Positions 17,415-25,879 of a stretch of DNA of 64,000 nucleotides are shown here, piece after piece; the stretch's first letter is position 1; each line of letters opens with the position of its first letter. A program made the translations under genes and the position numbers. Source of the stretch: Paraburkholderia phenoliruptrix (GTDB lineage: Bacteria; Pseudomonadota; Gammaproteobacteria; Burkholderiales; Burkholderiaceae); the NCBI RefSeq assembly GCF_902859825.1, contig NZ_CADIKB010000019.1, positions 1 through 64,000 on the forward strand, given 5' to 3'. The notes beneath the pieces were generated by a model. It was not told the DNA's origin. It ran no database searches and worked only from the letters and a program-made list of their open reading frames with translations.

Positions 17415-17738
17415 CTACGATTGCGGGTCGATGTTCACGAACACACTCCCGGCTTCGATCCTCACCGGATAGGTCCTGATATCGCTGGTAAGCGGCTCAC
17501 ACATCGCACGTCCATTGCGAATATCGAAGCGTCCCTGGTGGAGCGGGCACTCTATTTCGTGGCCTTCGAGGAAGCCGTCGCATAGGCGCGCATGGCCGTG
17601 CGTGCAGATGTTGTCAGTGGCAAATACCTCGCCATCTACGCCATAAATGGCCAGTTCCTTCCCGGCCGCCTGCACGGCGACAACGTCGTCGCTGGGCACT
17701 TGAGCCAACTCGATAACTTGGGTCCATTGCTGTGTCAT
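17415..17738 (-). CDS. nagAb: Rieske ferredoxin of the salicylate 5-hydroxylase system
   Basis: A 107-residue Rieske [2Fe-2S] ferredoxin. The cluster ligands are clear as CTHGHARLCDG followed by CPLHQGRFD (CxH...CxxH). It would carry electrons from the reductase NagAa to the NagGH oxygenase. It lies directly after nagH with 8 bases between and before nagI, so the electron carrier is encoded inside the operon it serves. Size and motif spacing are normal for naphthalene/salicylate-type ferredoxins. Confidence 0.92.
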   Translation of the reverse strand: MTQQWTQVIELAQVPSDDVVAVQAAGKELAIYGVDGEVFATDNICTHGHARLCDGFLEGHEIECPLHQGRFDIRNGRAMCEPLTSDIRTYPVRIEAGSVFVNIDPQS

Positions 17739-17746
17739 GAGTAGCC

Positions 17747-18220
17747 TCAGATCGGATAGATGAGCGAGTTGGCAATCATTTCGCTGTCGAACACGCAGAG
17801 TCGCGACTCGAACTTCAGACCTTCGTTCGTTCGCCGAATCGTGTCGACGTAGCGCCCCACGTTGAACACACTTGTGATGTCGTCGGGCTTCGTGCGAAAC
17901 ACCGCGTAGTTGGCCTCGGCGCGGATCCGCTCGGCGTCCACGTCCAGGATGCGCGGCACGCCCACCACGTGCCGCTGATAGTACGGGTCATGAAAGATCG
18001 TCTCTGTCACGCCATAGACGCGGTCTTTCAACATGCCGCGGCTCTCGAAGGCGAGTGTCGCAAGCGGAAAACCGCGCTCGTAGTTTTCGCGAGGCTGCAC
18101 CTTGTACACGCACTGCTCGGTAAAAAACTCCGGCCACTTCTGCAATTCGTTGTTGTCGAGCGCGGCGGCATAATCGGCGTAGAGGGTGAGCAGTTGCTGG
18201 TAAGTTGCGAAGTCAAGCAT
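17747..18220 (-). CDS. nagH: Salicylate 5-hydroxylase small (beta) subunit
   Basis: A 157-residue ring-hydroxylating dioxygenase beta subunit with the cystatin/NTF2-like fold. Recognisable parts are LLTLYADYAAALDNNELQKWPEFFTEQCVYKV, HDPYYQRHVVGVPRI and NVGRYVDTIRRTNEGLKFESRLCVFDSEMI. The beta subunit builds the hexamer and does not carry metal. The start lies one base after the stop of nagG, which suggests translational coupling and equal production of the two subunits. Confidence 0.92.
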   Translation of the reverse strand: MLDFATYQQLLTLYADYAAALDNNELQKWPEFFTEQCVYKVQPRENYERGFPLATLAFESRGMLKDRVYGVTETIFHDPYYQRHVVGVPRILDVDAERIRAEANYAVFRTKPDDITSVFNVGRYVDTIRRTNEGLKFESRLCVFDSEMIANSLIYPI

Positions 18221-18221
18221 C

Positions 18222-19478
18222 TCAAGCCTCCATCACGCTGCGCCAGTAGCGATACATGCCGCGGATCAGCGTTTCGGTCACCATATGGTCGGCGTCGCTC
18301 ACGTCGCGCCCGCCCAGTTCCGCGATAGTTCGATGAAACGGCTTCTGTTCGAAACCTTCCTGCGAGAATTCGATTACCTCGCCGTCGTCAGCGGAAACGA
18401 AACCGGCTGGCCCGAACAGGTTCGCCTGGCGCAGCCGGCGCCTCTTCATCTCCTCGCTATCTTCTTCGAAGCCGAAGTGCGTCCACACGAAGTCGAATGA
18501 GTTGTGGCCGTTAGGCTGAATGTGTCGTGTGGATACCGAATTAACCTGCTGCTGGATGATCACGCTCGGAAAAAGCGTCATCATCACCGCGGTCGGTGCG
18601 CCCCACCACTCTTCCTTGACCACATCGAGAAAGCGCTCGTCGTGCAAGGTCATCTGTTCCTTGAAACTGGACACGCCGCTTGTCACGTCACCTTTGCCGC
18701 CCGTGCCGCGCGTGGAGATCATCGCGGCGTGGCGGCCATGCTCGTCCATTCGAAGCTCCGATTTGTTGTCCGCGCGCCAGAGGCCAAAAGTGACGAACCA
18801 TGTGTGCAAGAGGCCGGGATGATAGGGATCCTTGATGTTTTCCTGCATCAGCTTCCAGTTACCGGGAATGCGCTGTCTGCTGTAGCCGAGAATGGTGAGC
18901 TTGCGCCCATCGAATACGCGGTCGAAATAGCGCAGGATCGTCGGACCCAGATACTCTTCGAGCGACGGCACGTCATGATCGAATGACGCGAACACCACGC
19001 CGTTTCGCACGGCGACGTTCAGCTTGGTCAGCCCGTGCTCCTTCGGGTCGAAGTCCGACGGCATGCCGCCGTTGATCTTGCCGTCGAGCTTCACGCCGCG
19101 CCGGAAAGGCACACCCACAAGGTTGCCCTTCAGGTCGTAATTCCACTGGTGATACGGGCAGGTGAAGTCCTTCCGGTTGCCTGACTTTTGCCGGCAAAAG
19201 CGCACGCCGCGATGTGCACAGACGTTTTCGACGACATGTATCTCGCCGTCCGCCGCCCTTGTGACGATCACGGAACGCTCGCCCACGACAGTGCGCTTGA
19301 AGTCGCCCGGATTCCGGATCTCTGCTTCCAGCGCGACATAGCACCAATGCGCCGAATAGAAGAAGCGCTCGAGCTCGCGCCTGTAGATGGCTTCGTCCGT
19401 GTAGGCCGAAAACGGAATACGGCTACTGCCTGAGTCTTTCCAGTCCGGCTGCCGGAACGCAACGGTGGCCTCGGTCAT
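18222..19478 (-). CDS. nagG: Salicylate 5-hydroxylase large (alpha) subunit, Rieske oxygenase
   Basis: A 418-residue Rieske non-heme iron oxygenase. The cluster site is CAHRGVRFC...CPYHQWNYDLKG at about residues 87-116. The mononuclear iron site is in NIKDPYHPGLLHTWF (His of PYHPGLLH; the bridging Asp is in NIKDPYH). From memory it follows NagG of Ralstonia U2 nearly throughout, including QQQVNSVSTRHIQPNGH and GFVSADDGEVIE. It would hydroxylate salicylate at C5 to give gentisate, using electrons from NagAa and NagAb. It lies 38 bases after nagAa. Other 2-hydroxybenzoates could also be used. Confidence 0.93.
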   Translation of the reverse strand: MTEATVAFRQPDWKDSGSSRIPFSAYTDEAIYRRELERFFYSAHWCYVALEAEIRNPGDFKRTVVGERSVIVTRAADGEIHVVENVCAHRGVRFCRQKSGNRKDFTCPYHQWNYDLKGNLVGVPFRRGVKLDGKINGGMPSDFDPKEHGLTKLNVAVRNGVVFASFDHDVPSLEEYLGPTILRYFDRVFDGRKLTILGYSRQRIPGNWKLMQENIKDPYHPGLLHTWFVTFGLWRADNKSELRMDEHGRHAAMISTRGTGGKGDVTSGVSSFKEQMTLHDERFLDVVKEEWWGAPTAVMMTLFPSVIIQQQVNSVSTRHIQPNGHNSFDFVWTHFGFEEDSEEMKRRRLRQANLFGPAGFVSADDGEVIEFSQEGFEQKPFHRTIAELGGRDVSDADHMVTETLIRGMYRYWRSVMEA

Positions 19479-19516
19479 GTGAGTCTCCAGAAATAATGAT
19501 TCGCGCTATGGGTCGC

Positions 19517-20503
19517 TCAAACGCCACTCGCATGAAATGCGTCCGCGTAGATGCGCTCGGGCGCCACGCCTTTTTGCCGCAACAGGAGCGACGCGGCATC
19601 GACCATGACGGGCGCCCCCGCGACGTACGCACTCCAGCCTTTCATGTCGCGCCAGTCGTCGCTGACAGCCTGGGTGACGACGCCGCTGCGGTAGTCGTCC
19701 GCCGCTTTGCCCGACGCCACCACGACGTGAAATCGCATACGTTTGACGTGCTGCTGCAATTCGGCAAGCCAAGGTTCGCCGTAAACATCGGCTTTCGATC
19801 GCACACCGAAATAGACATGCACGTCGTTAGCCATCTCAGCCTGCTCGATACCCCTCAGAATGGCGAGAATCGGCGCGAGCCCGGTTCCTCCCGCGATACA
19901 GACGATCGGGCCAGCCGTCTTGCGGCGCAGATACGCGGCGCCGAGCGGCCCGCTCACGCGCACGCTGTCGCCGACCTTCAGGTCGTTTGCTATATAGGAA
20001 GTCACGCGGCCGTCGGGCACGACGCGAATGTGGAACTCGAGTTCGTGGGGATTCTGCGTGACGGCCATCGAATACGGCCGTACGTGCTGAGGCGTGAACT
20101 GAAGATTGGCGTACTGTCCGGGTGAAAATTCGAATGCCTTGGGGAGTTTGAGCCGCAGACGCTTGATGTCGTGCGTGAGGTTCTCGATGGAGAGCACAGT
20201 CGTCTTCAGGATCTTCGCGGGATGAACGACGATCTCGTCCATCTCCGGAATTTCAATGGCGCAATCCTCCACGAGCGTGGTCTGGCAGGCAAGCACCGCT
20301 TCGCCGTTGTTGACCGGCGCATGAGAGTCCGCATTGCCGGCCGTGAGCACCCGGCCCGACGCGACGCGGCAACGGCACGTGCCGCAACGGCCCGACATGC
20401 AGCTATACGAAACGGGAACCTCGTTGGCTCGCAGAACATCGAGCAGATTGTCTCCGGCACGCGCATCCAGCGTGCGTTGCAGCGGCACGATAGTGATCTT
20501 CAT
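19517..20503 (-). CDS. nagAa: Ferredoxin reductase of the salicylate 5-hydroxylase
   Basis: A 328-residue reductase: an N-terminal plant-type [2Fe-2S] domain (CMSGRCGTCRCRV near residues 35-47), an FAD-binding domain (RPYSMAVTQN), and an NAD-binding domain (CIAGGTGLAPILAILRG). It takes electrons from NAD(P)H to the Rieske ferredoxin. I chose the ATG at 20503, which gives the length of NagAa/NahAa and the expected MKITIVPLQR start. It is the first gene of the nag-type operon, divergent from the LysR gene across a 136-base gap that holds a perfect palindrome. Confidence 0.91.
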   Translation of the reverse strand: MKITIVPLQRTLDARAGDNLLDVLRANEVPVSYSCMSGRCGTCRCRVASGRVLTAGNADSHAPVNNGEAVLACQTTLVEDCAIEIPEMDEIVVHPAKILKTTVLSIENLTHDIKRLRLKLPKAFEFSPGQYANLQFTPQHVRPYSMAVTQNPHELEFHIRVVPDGRVTSYIANDLKVGDSVRVSGPLGAAYLRRKTAGPIVCIAGGTGLAPILAILRGIEQAEMANDVHVYFGVRSKADVYGEPWLAELQQHVKRMRFHVVVASGKAADDYRSGVVTQAVSDDWRDMKGWSAYVAGAPVMVDAASLLLRQKGVAPERIYADAFHASGV

Positions 20504-20588
20504 GGCGCCAGTGTCTCCGGGCTGGTCTTGGTGAAGCACATGATGCGACCGGCCAATTTATAAATAAATAGAAGTCGCTTGATATGCG

Positions 20589-20607
20589 TTATCACTGGCA
20601 GTGATAA
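20589..20607. promoter_or_regulatory. Perfect 19-bp palindrome between nagAa and nagR, probable LysR operator
   Basis: TTATCACTGGCAGTGATAA is a perfect dyad with one central base. It lies 32 bases before the LysR start and about 85 bases before nagAa. On the nagAa strand an AT-rich stretch with TATAAA follows it, suited to a promoter. LysR-type activators bind such sites upstream of their target and autoregulate. Confidence 0.65.
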
Positions 20608-20639
20608 TGTGAAGCGTGGGAAAACGCGAGAGACAAGCC

Positions 20640-21542
20640 ATGGAGCTTCACGACATCGACCTGAACCTGCTGGTGGTTTTCAACGAACTGCTGCGGCAGC
20701 GGCGCGTGTCGGCCGTCGCAGGCACGCTCGGCATTTCGCAGCCGGCCATCAGCAACGCGTTGAACCGGTTGCGCCGCCTTCTCGGCGACGAACTGTTCCT
20801 TCGGACATCGAAGGGAATGATCCCGACGCCCTTCGCCGAGGCGCTCGCAGAACCTATCGGCTATGCGCTGGGCGCGATCTACAACACACTGAACGCCACC
20901 ACGACATTCGATCCCGCGTCGAGCAAGCGCAAGTTCACGGTTGCCATGACGGACATCGGCGAAATCTATTTCCTGCCGGCGCTCATGAAGCGGCTCGGCA
21001 AGGCCGCGCCGAACGTTACCGTCAGCACGGTACGCAGAACGTCCGAAACGCTTCAGGAAGAAATGGAGGCGGGGCGTGTGGATCTGGCAATGGGCTTCAT
21101 ACCCGATCTGAAGACAGGCTTTTTTCAGCGCCGTCTCTTCAAGCAACGCTATGTGTGCATTTTTCGCAAGGGTCATCCCATTGCGAAAACCGGAATGACG
21201 CTCGGCGCATTCCGCGAGGCCGAGCACGTGTCGATCGTCGCGGAAGGCACGGGCCACGGCATGGTGGATGACGTGATCGAGCGCGCCGGCGTGTTACGGA
21301 ACGTGCGCCTACGTGTGCCGCATTTTGTCGCCGTCGGTCATATCCTTCAGACGACCGACCTGATTGCCGTCGTACCGCAAGCCTACGCGGCAAAGACACT
21401 CGCTCCGTTTGGGCTCGAAGAGGCACCCTGCCCCGTGAGGATTCCCGACATTGCCATTAACGTGCTGTGGCACGCGAAGAATCATCGCGAGCCGGGTAAT
21501 CAATGGCTGCGGCATCTCGTGTTCGACGAGTTTTCGCTGTAG
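20640..21542 (+). CDS. nagR: LysR family activator of the NahR/NagR type
   Basis: A 300-residue LysR protein, the same length as NahR. The N-terminal winged HTH is LLRQRRVSAVAGTLGISQPAISNALNRLRRLLGDELFLRTSKGM. The effector part has several stretches recalled from NahR: FTVAMTDIGEIYFLPALM, DLAMGFIPDLKTGFFQRRL, VPHFVAVGHILQTTDL and DIAINVLWHAK. The start at 20640 matches the NahR start MELxDxDLNLL; a start 24 bases earlier is possible. It should activate the divergent nag-type operon in response to salicylate, a role known for NahR/NagR and inferred here. Confidence 0.9.
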   Translation: MELHDIDLNLLVVFNELLRQRRVSAVAGTLGISQPAISNALNRLRRLLGDELFLRTSKGMIPTPFAEALAEPIGYALGAIYNTLNATTTFDPASSKRKFTVAMTDIGEIYFLPALMKRLGKAAPNVTVSTVRRTSETLQEEMEAGRVDLAMGFIPDLKTGFFQRRLFKQRYVCIFRKGHPIAKTGMTLGAFREAEHVSIVAEGTGHGMVDDVIERAGVLRNVRLRVPHFVAVGHILQTTDLIAVVPQAYAAKTLAPFGLEEAPCPVRIPDIAINVLWHAKNHREPGNQWLRHLVFDEFSL

Positions 21543-21790
21543 TTGCGGTGGTCGCGTAAGCCTGAGTGCGCCAAACGGTGAGTGGTCGGTTCACGCTTGT
21601 CTGCGCCGCCCGCTTCGGAGAAGGTCGTCTGAGCGCAGCGGGTCGGTTTGCGTTCGCCCAGTCTTCGAACGCATCGCTCGAAAGCCGCCATTGGAATGCG
21701 CCAGCCCGCAGGCAGCCAGAGCTTCGACGGCAGCGATGAGAGCGATCCGGTCATCCGTGCCCGCGCCTCATCTCATGCGTGGCACACGAC

Positions 21791-22045
21791 TTATTGCAGA
21801 AACCCTGCGCTGCGCAGTGCTTCCTCAGCGGCCTCATGATCTTGAACGGATGATCCGCCAGAAATACCGATGCCCCCAACCAGACGCCCTTCGTGGAAGA
21901 TCGGTACTCCGCCGCCGACCGGCGTCAGCCGCGGATGGTGCGCCAGCGGGGCAACGGCGGGTTCGGCCATGTACTCATTCCATTGGCGCGTGGCCATGCC
22001 GAAGGACGCGGCGGTCCATGCCTTGTCGATGGCCACGTCAACGGA
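21791..22045 (-). pseudogene. Truncated GlcG/HbpS-like (DUF336) heme-binding-type protein
   Basis: About 85 codons match the C-terminal half of the GlcG/HbpS family: SVDVAIDKAWTAASFGMATRQW, then GGGVPIFHEGRLVGGIGISGGSS and EEALRSAGFL. The N-terminal strand and helix with the VAIVDxGGHL motif are missing, and the upstream bases do not encode them in any frame I checked. The gene was cut near 22045, close to the DeoR control region. Full members are about 130-150 residues, so this is probably not functional. The 248 bases between it and nagR hold nothing I recognise. Confidence 0.7.
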
Positions 22046-22161
22046 ACGGCGGCGATCTGCGGCACATGTTGCCTGCGAAGGTCGTCGGCTGGCCGGTCAG
22101 CGTCCCGTGGCTCAATGCGACGCTCATCGCAGCCGTGCCAACGCGAGGCCGCGCCTCGATG

Positions 22162-22201
22162 TGCACGTTCATGCACGTTTACATTCTTGTTTGTGCACGT
22201 T
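22162..22201. promoter_or_regulatory. Three phased TGCACGTT repeats before the DeoR gene
   Basis: TGCACGTT occurs at 22162-22169, 22172-22179 and 22194-22201, so starts are 10 and 22 bases apart, roughly one and two helical turns. The last copy ends ten bases before the DeoR ATG. DeoR-type repressors often bind direct repeats and control themselves; this is the obvious operator candidate. Confidence 0.6.
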
Positions 22202-22211
22202 ATCATGGTGC

Positions 22212-22994
22212 ATGAACGACGACATTCCTCTTTCCCGGCGCGATGAGATCGCCAATCGGCTTGCACAGGGCCAGCCAGTCGTGGCAGCGGCACTCGCTGC
22301 CGAATTTAATATTTCCGAAGACGCCATCCGCCGCGACCTTCGCGCTCTGGCGGCCGAGGGGCGCTGCCGGAGGGTCTATGGCGGGGCGCTGCCCATCACA
22401 CCCGCTTCCGTGCCGATGGCTGGCCGCCTTGATCGAGCCTTCGAGCAAAAGTCGGCATTGGCCCGTGCGGCCGTTCCTCAAATCCAACGAGGGGAACTCT
22501 TGTTTCTCGACAGCGGCAGTACCAATTTCGCGCTCGTTGACCTGCTGCCCGAAGACGCCGACATCACCATCGCGACCAATTCAGTCGATATCGCTGCCGC
22601 GGTGCTGCGCCGATCCGACATTCGTCTGCTCATCGTCGGCGGCTCGGTTGATCCAGCGGTCGGCGGATGTGTCGATGCGAGCGCCGTGCAAAGCGTTTTG
22701 CAAATGGATATCGATCGATGCTTCATCGGATCCTGCGCGATCTCGCCAAAGAGCGGCATCAGTGCGTTCGACCTCGCGGACGCGACTTTCAAACGCGCCG
22801 TTCTGGCGTCCAGCGAGCACAGCGTGGTACTGGCGCTCACTGAGAAGTTCAATGCTCGCGCCCCTTACAAGGTGGCCGCCATCAAAGAGATCGACTGTGT
22901 AGTCGTCGAACACGATCTGCCGCGCGTACATCGTGCGGCCTTGTCGAAAGCCGGCGCATCCGTTGTGCCGGCACAGGAACCCGCCAAGCCATGA
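22212..22994 (+). CDS. DeoR/GlpR family transcriptional regulator
   Basis: A 260-residue DeoR protein. The N-terminal HTH reads RRDEIANRLAQGQPVVAAALAAEFNISEDAIRRDLRALAAEGRCRRVYGGA, with the family signature RRDLRALxxxGxxxRVxGGA. The sensor domain has FLDSGSTNFAL (phosphosugar-binding type), TNSVDIAAAVL and LIVGGSVDPAVGGCVD. The effector is usually a sugar phosphate. Its stop overlaps the start of the transporter gene (ATGA), so regulator and transporter are translated together. Upstream repeats suggest autoregulation. Confidence 0.92.
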   Translation: MNDDIPLSRRDEIANRLAQGQPVVAAALAAEFNISEDAIRRDLRALAAEGRCRRVYGGALPITPASVPMAGRLDRAFEQKSALARAAVPQIQRGELLFLDSGSTNFALVDLLPEDADITIATNSVDIAAAVLRRSDIRLLIVGGSVDPAVGGCVDASAVQSVLQMDIDRCFIGSCAISPKSGISAFDLADATFKRAVLASSEHSVVLALTEKFNARAPYKVAAIKEIDCVVVEHDLPRVHRAALSKAGASVVPAQEPAKP

Positions 22995-24175
22995 ACAGCC
23001 GGCCCAATCTGCTCGCGTCGCGAGCAACGGCTCCGGGCCTGCCTGCGGCCCGACTCGCCACCCGCCTTGCGTTCCTTGTGGCGGGATTTGGCGTAGCTTG
23101 CTGGGCACCGCTCGTGCCTTTCGCGAAGCAGCGGCTTGGCGTCGATGACGGCGTGCTCGGACTCCTGCTGCTGTGCATCGGCTTCGGCTCAGTCATTGCA
23201 ATGGTAGTCACGGGCGCGCTCAGTGCACGGTACGGGGCCAAACCCATCATCGTTGCGGGCGGCTCGGGGCTGGCCGTCGTTTTGCCCCTGCTGACCATCG
23301 TCAGTACGCCGCTGACGCTTGGCATCGCGTTGCTCGCGTTTGGTGCGTTCCTCGGCTCACTCGATGTCGCGATGAACATTCATGCGGTCGATGTCGAGCG
23401 CGCGGAAGCTCGACCGTTGATGTCGGGCTTTCACGCGCTCTTCAGCGTCGGTGGATTCGCCGGCGCAACGGTGATGACTTTCCTGCTTTCCTTGCACATC
23501 GGAATGCTCGCAAGCGCATTGCCATGCGCCGTTCTGATGCTCGTGGCCATCGCGGCGGCGCGCTCTCGTCTGATTGTGTCGACACACGCGAGCAATGGGC
23601 CGCTGTTTGCGTTGCCGCGCGGCATTGTGTTCATGCTTGCCGCGCTCGCCGCAATCACCTTTCTGGTCGAAGGCGCGCTGCTCGACTGGAGTGCCTTGCT
23701 CGTCACCGGGACCGGACTGGTTTCCGCCGCGCACGGAGGACTGGGCTATATCTTCTTCTCGATCGCCATGACCGCCGGCCGGTTCGGCGGTGGCGCGCTC
23801 ACCGCGCGCATCGGCGACCGCGCGACTATGTTCTGGGGAGGACTGCTCGCAACAGTCGGTTTCGTCGTGCTGCTGACTGCACCGACCGCACCGCTCGCAA
23901 TGAGCGGATTTGTGCTGATTGGTCTCGGCGCTTCGAATGTCGTGCCAGTGTTATTCCGGCGCGCCGGGTCGCAGTGCGCAATGCCTTCAACGTTCGCGGT
24001 TGCCGCAATCACGACGACGGGTTATGCCGGGCATCTCGCCGGACCTGCTGGCGTGGGCTTCATTGCGAAGGCTGTCGGATTGCCGACTGCCTTCTGGGTA
24101 TTAGCCGCGATGTTTTGTCTCGTTCCTGCCTGCGCCCACCTGGCAACGCGGCGGCTTCCACAGGACTGCTCATGA
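22991..24175 (+). CDS. MFS transporter (YbjJ-like)
   Basis: A 394-residue permease with about 12 hydrophobic helices. The segments GVDDGVLGLLLLCIGFGSVIAMVVTGALSARYGAKP and RPLMSGFHALFSVGGFAG resemble the YbjJ-like branch of MFS carriers, whose substrates are poorly known. It overlaps the DeoR gene by 4 bases at its start and the VOC gene by 4 bases at its end, so all three are translationally coupled. A sugar-like or small organic cargo is suggested only by the DeoR partner. Confidence 0.87.
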   Translation: MNSRPNLLASRATAPGLPAARLATRLAFLVAGFGVACWAPLVPFAKQRLGVDDGVLGLLLLCIGFGSVIAMVVTGALSARYGAKPIIVAGGSGLAVVLPLLTIVSTPLTLGIALLAFGAFLGSLDVAMNIHAVDVERAEARPLMSGFHALFSVGGFAGATVMTFLLSLHIGMLASALPCAVLMLVAIAAARSRLIVSTHASNGPLFALPRGIVFMLAALAAITFLVEGALLDWSALLVTGTGLVSAAHGGLGYIFFSIAMTAGRFGGGALTARIGDRATMFWGGLLATVGFVVLLTAPTAPLAMSGFVLIGLGASNVVPVLFRRAGSQCAMPSTFAVAAITTTGYAGHLAGPAGVGFIAKAVGLPTAFWVLAAMFCLVPACAHLATRRLPQDCS

Positions 24176-24555
24176 ACATTGCCCACGTTGCCCTGTGGAC
24201 GCGCGATCTCGACGAGGCTGCCCTGTTCTGGCGTCGATATTTCGACGCCGATGTTGGCGCGGCCTATCAGAGCAAACGCCGGCCCGGCTTCGTCTCACGC
24301 TTCGTGAGATTACGGGGCGACCAGACCATGATCGAATTGATGACAGGCCCCTGGATCGCGAATGGTTCGTCAATGGACCGCGTCGGCTGGGATCATCTCG
24401 CCATTTGCCTTGGAGACTCGCTTGCGGTTGATGAACTGGCCAGGCGCTGCCAAGCCGATGGCTTGCTCATATCAGCGCCTCGAACCACAGGCGATGGGTT
24501 TTATGAAGCCGTAATCGCAACACCAGACGGCACGCGGATCGAGATTACTGACTAA
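24172..24555 (+). CDS. VOC (glyoxalase/bleomycin-resistance fold) protein
   Basis: A 127-residue single-domain VOC protein. It has HVALWTRDLDEAALFWRRYFDADVG near the start, DHLAICLGD in the middle and IATPDGTRIEITD at the end, matching paired beta-alpha-beta-beta-beta modules with metal ligands at H5, E55 (MIELM) and E125 (IEI) by pattern. Such proteins include isomerases, lyases and dioxygenases, and the reaction cannot be assigned. It is the third coupled gene of the DeoR-MFS-VOC operon. Confidence 0.82.
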   Translation: MNIAHVALWTRDLDEAALFWRRYFDADVGAAYQSKRRPGFVSRFVRLRGDQTMIELMTGPWIANGSSMDRVGWDHLAICLGDSLAVDELARRCQADGLLISAPRTTGDGFYEAVIATPDGTRIEITD

Positions 24556-24830
24556 CGGCGCGCACCACGGACGACGACGGGGTGCCATATGATGCTGTTA
24601 CAGAGGCTAGGCGAGAACGTTCGTTGTCCGATGTAGAGTCGATCGAGTGTCGTACAGGATGCCACGTCGGATGGCTGAAAGTGGTCTGTGAGCAGCGAAG
24701 CCCACGCCCGCTCTGCCTCGTCGGAGATGGCGGAGTAGGTTCGGATCATCTTGAAGAACGCTTCCCTATCCACTCGACCACTCTCCTGGTTTTTCGCTGC
24801 GAACCGCCAAGGTTTGCACCGTGCTCGCGC

Positions 24831-25850
24831 TCACTTCTTCCCATCTACCACCGCGACCACCTCGTCGCGCGTGTACTCCTTGTTCGCAAGCGCGCCCGCC
24901 GGCGTCTTCGCAAGCACGGCGTCGAGTTCGTCCGGCTTCACTTCGAGCACCGGCATGCGGATATCGTGCGGCACCTTCTTGCCGGCCAGGATCTGCTGCG
25001 TGACCCAGAACGCGAACGTCGACGCGCCCGGCGGAATTGTCACCGACATCGTCTCGTAGCCGGCCTTCTTCTGATCGGCCCACCATGCAAGCTCTTCCTG
25101 ACGGTTGCCGAGAATGATGATCGGCGTCGGCCGTCCTGCGGCCTTGATCGCCTGCGCGGCGCCGAATCCGTCGCCGCCCTGGGTGACGACGCCGTCGATC
25201 TTCGGCAAGGTCGGCAAGATGCCCGCGACCTGCTTTTGCGCGACGGTCTGCGTCCAGTCGCCATGTACCGAGCCGACGATCTTCAGCCCCGGATACTTCT
25301 TCAGTTCATCCACGACGCCCTGGTGAATCTCGTCGTCCACCGAAACGCCTGCCAGCCCGCGGATTTCCAGCAGGTTGCCCTTGCCGTTCAAACGCTTCGC
25401 CAGATAATCGACCTGCATGCGGCCCATGCCCTGGAAATCGACTGCGATCCGATACGCGCACGGCTCGGTCGCGATTCCGTCGAACGACACAACCGTCACA
25501 CCCGCCCCGCACGCCTGCTTGATCACGCCGTTGAGCGCGGTCGGCGACACGGCATCGACGGCAATCGCCTTGTAGCCTTGCAGGATCAGGTTCTGGATCT
25601 GCTGGACCTGCTCGGTCGCCTGACTCTCGGCCGTCGTGAAGCTGGGCGCGGCCGCGACGATCTTCTGTTTCACCGCGGGGTCGGCCACGTTCGACCAGCT
25701 CTTGAGCATCTGCTGGCGCCAGCTGTTGCCCGCATAGTTGTTCGACAGCGCGATCTTCATCGACGACGTATCGCCGGTTGCGACCTGCGCCGATGCGCCC
25801 ACCGATGCCGCGGCGAGACACAGCGCCACCGCGATTGCTGACATCTTCAT
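24831..25850 (-). CDS. Periplasmic sugar-binding protein of an ABC transporter (first of two)
   Basis: A 339-residue periplasmic binding protein of the ribose/galactose (PBP1-type) family. The signal peptide is MKMSAIAVALCLAAASVGASA, and the mature start QVATGDTSSMKIALSNNYAGNSWRQ is nearly the same as in the second binding protein at 30282-31316. It also shares ALNGVIKQACGAGVTVVSFDG with that paralogue. GGAGACGAAC precedes the start. It is the last gene of the ABC operon, 29 bases after the SMP-30 gene, so it may widen the range of sugars delivered to the same permease. Confidence 0.92.
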   Translation of the reverse strand: MKMSAIAVALCLAAASVGASAQVATGDTSSMKIALSNNYAGNSWRQQMLKSWSNVADPAVKQKIVAAAPSFTTAESQATEQVQQIQNLILQGYKAIAVDAVSPTALNGVIKQACGAGVTVVSFDGIATEPCAYRIAVDFQGMGRMQVDYLAKRLNGKGNLLEIRGLAGVSVDDEIHQGVVDELKKYPGLKIVGSVHGDWTQTVAQKQVAGILPTLPKIDGVVTQGGDGFGAAQAIKAAGRPTPIIILGNRQEELAWWADQKKAGYETMSVTIPPGASTFAFWVTQQILAGKKVPHDIRMPVLEVKPDELDAVLAKTPAGALANKEYTRDEVVAVVDGKK

Positions 25851-25879
25851 GTTCGTCTCCGGTTTTTGATGTTGTGACG

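Noticed and set aside
24552..24773. A 73-residue reverse frame that starts like a Crp/Fnr N-terminus (MIRTYSAISDEAERAWASLLTDH)
   Set aside because: Resemblance covers only about 25 residues, the start is GTG and the rest looks like chance; at best a tiny remnant of a regulator.
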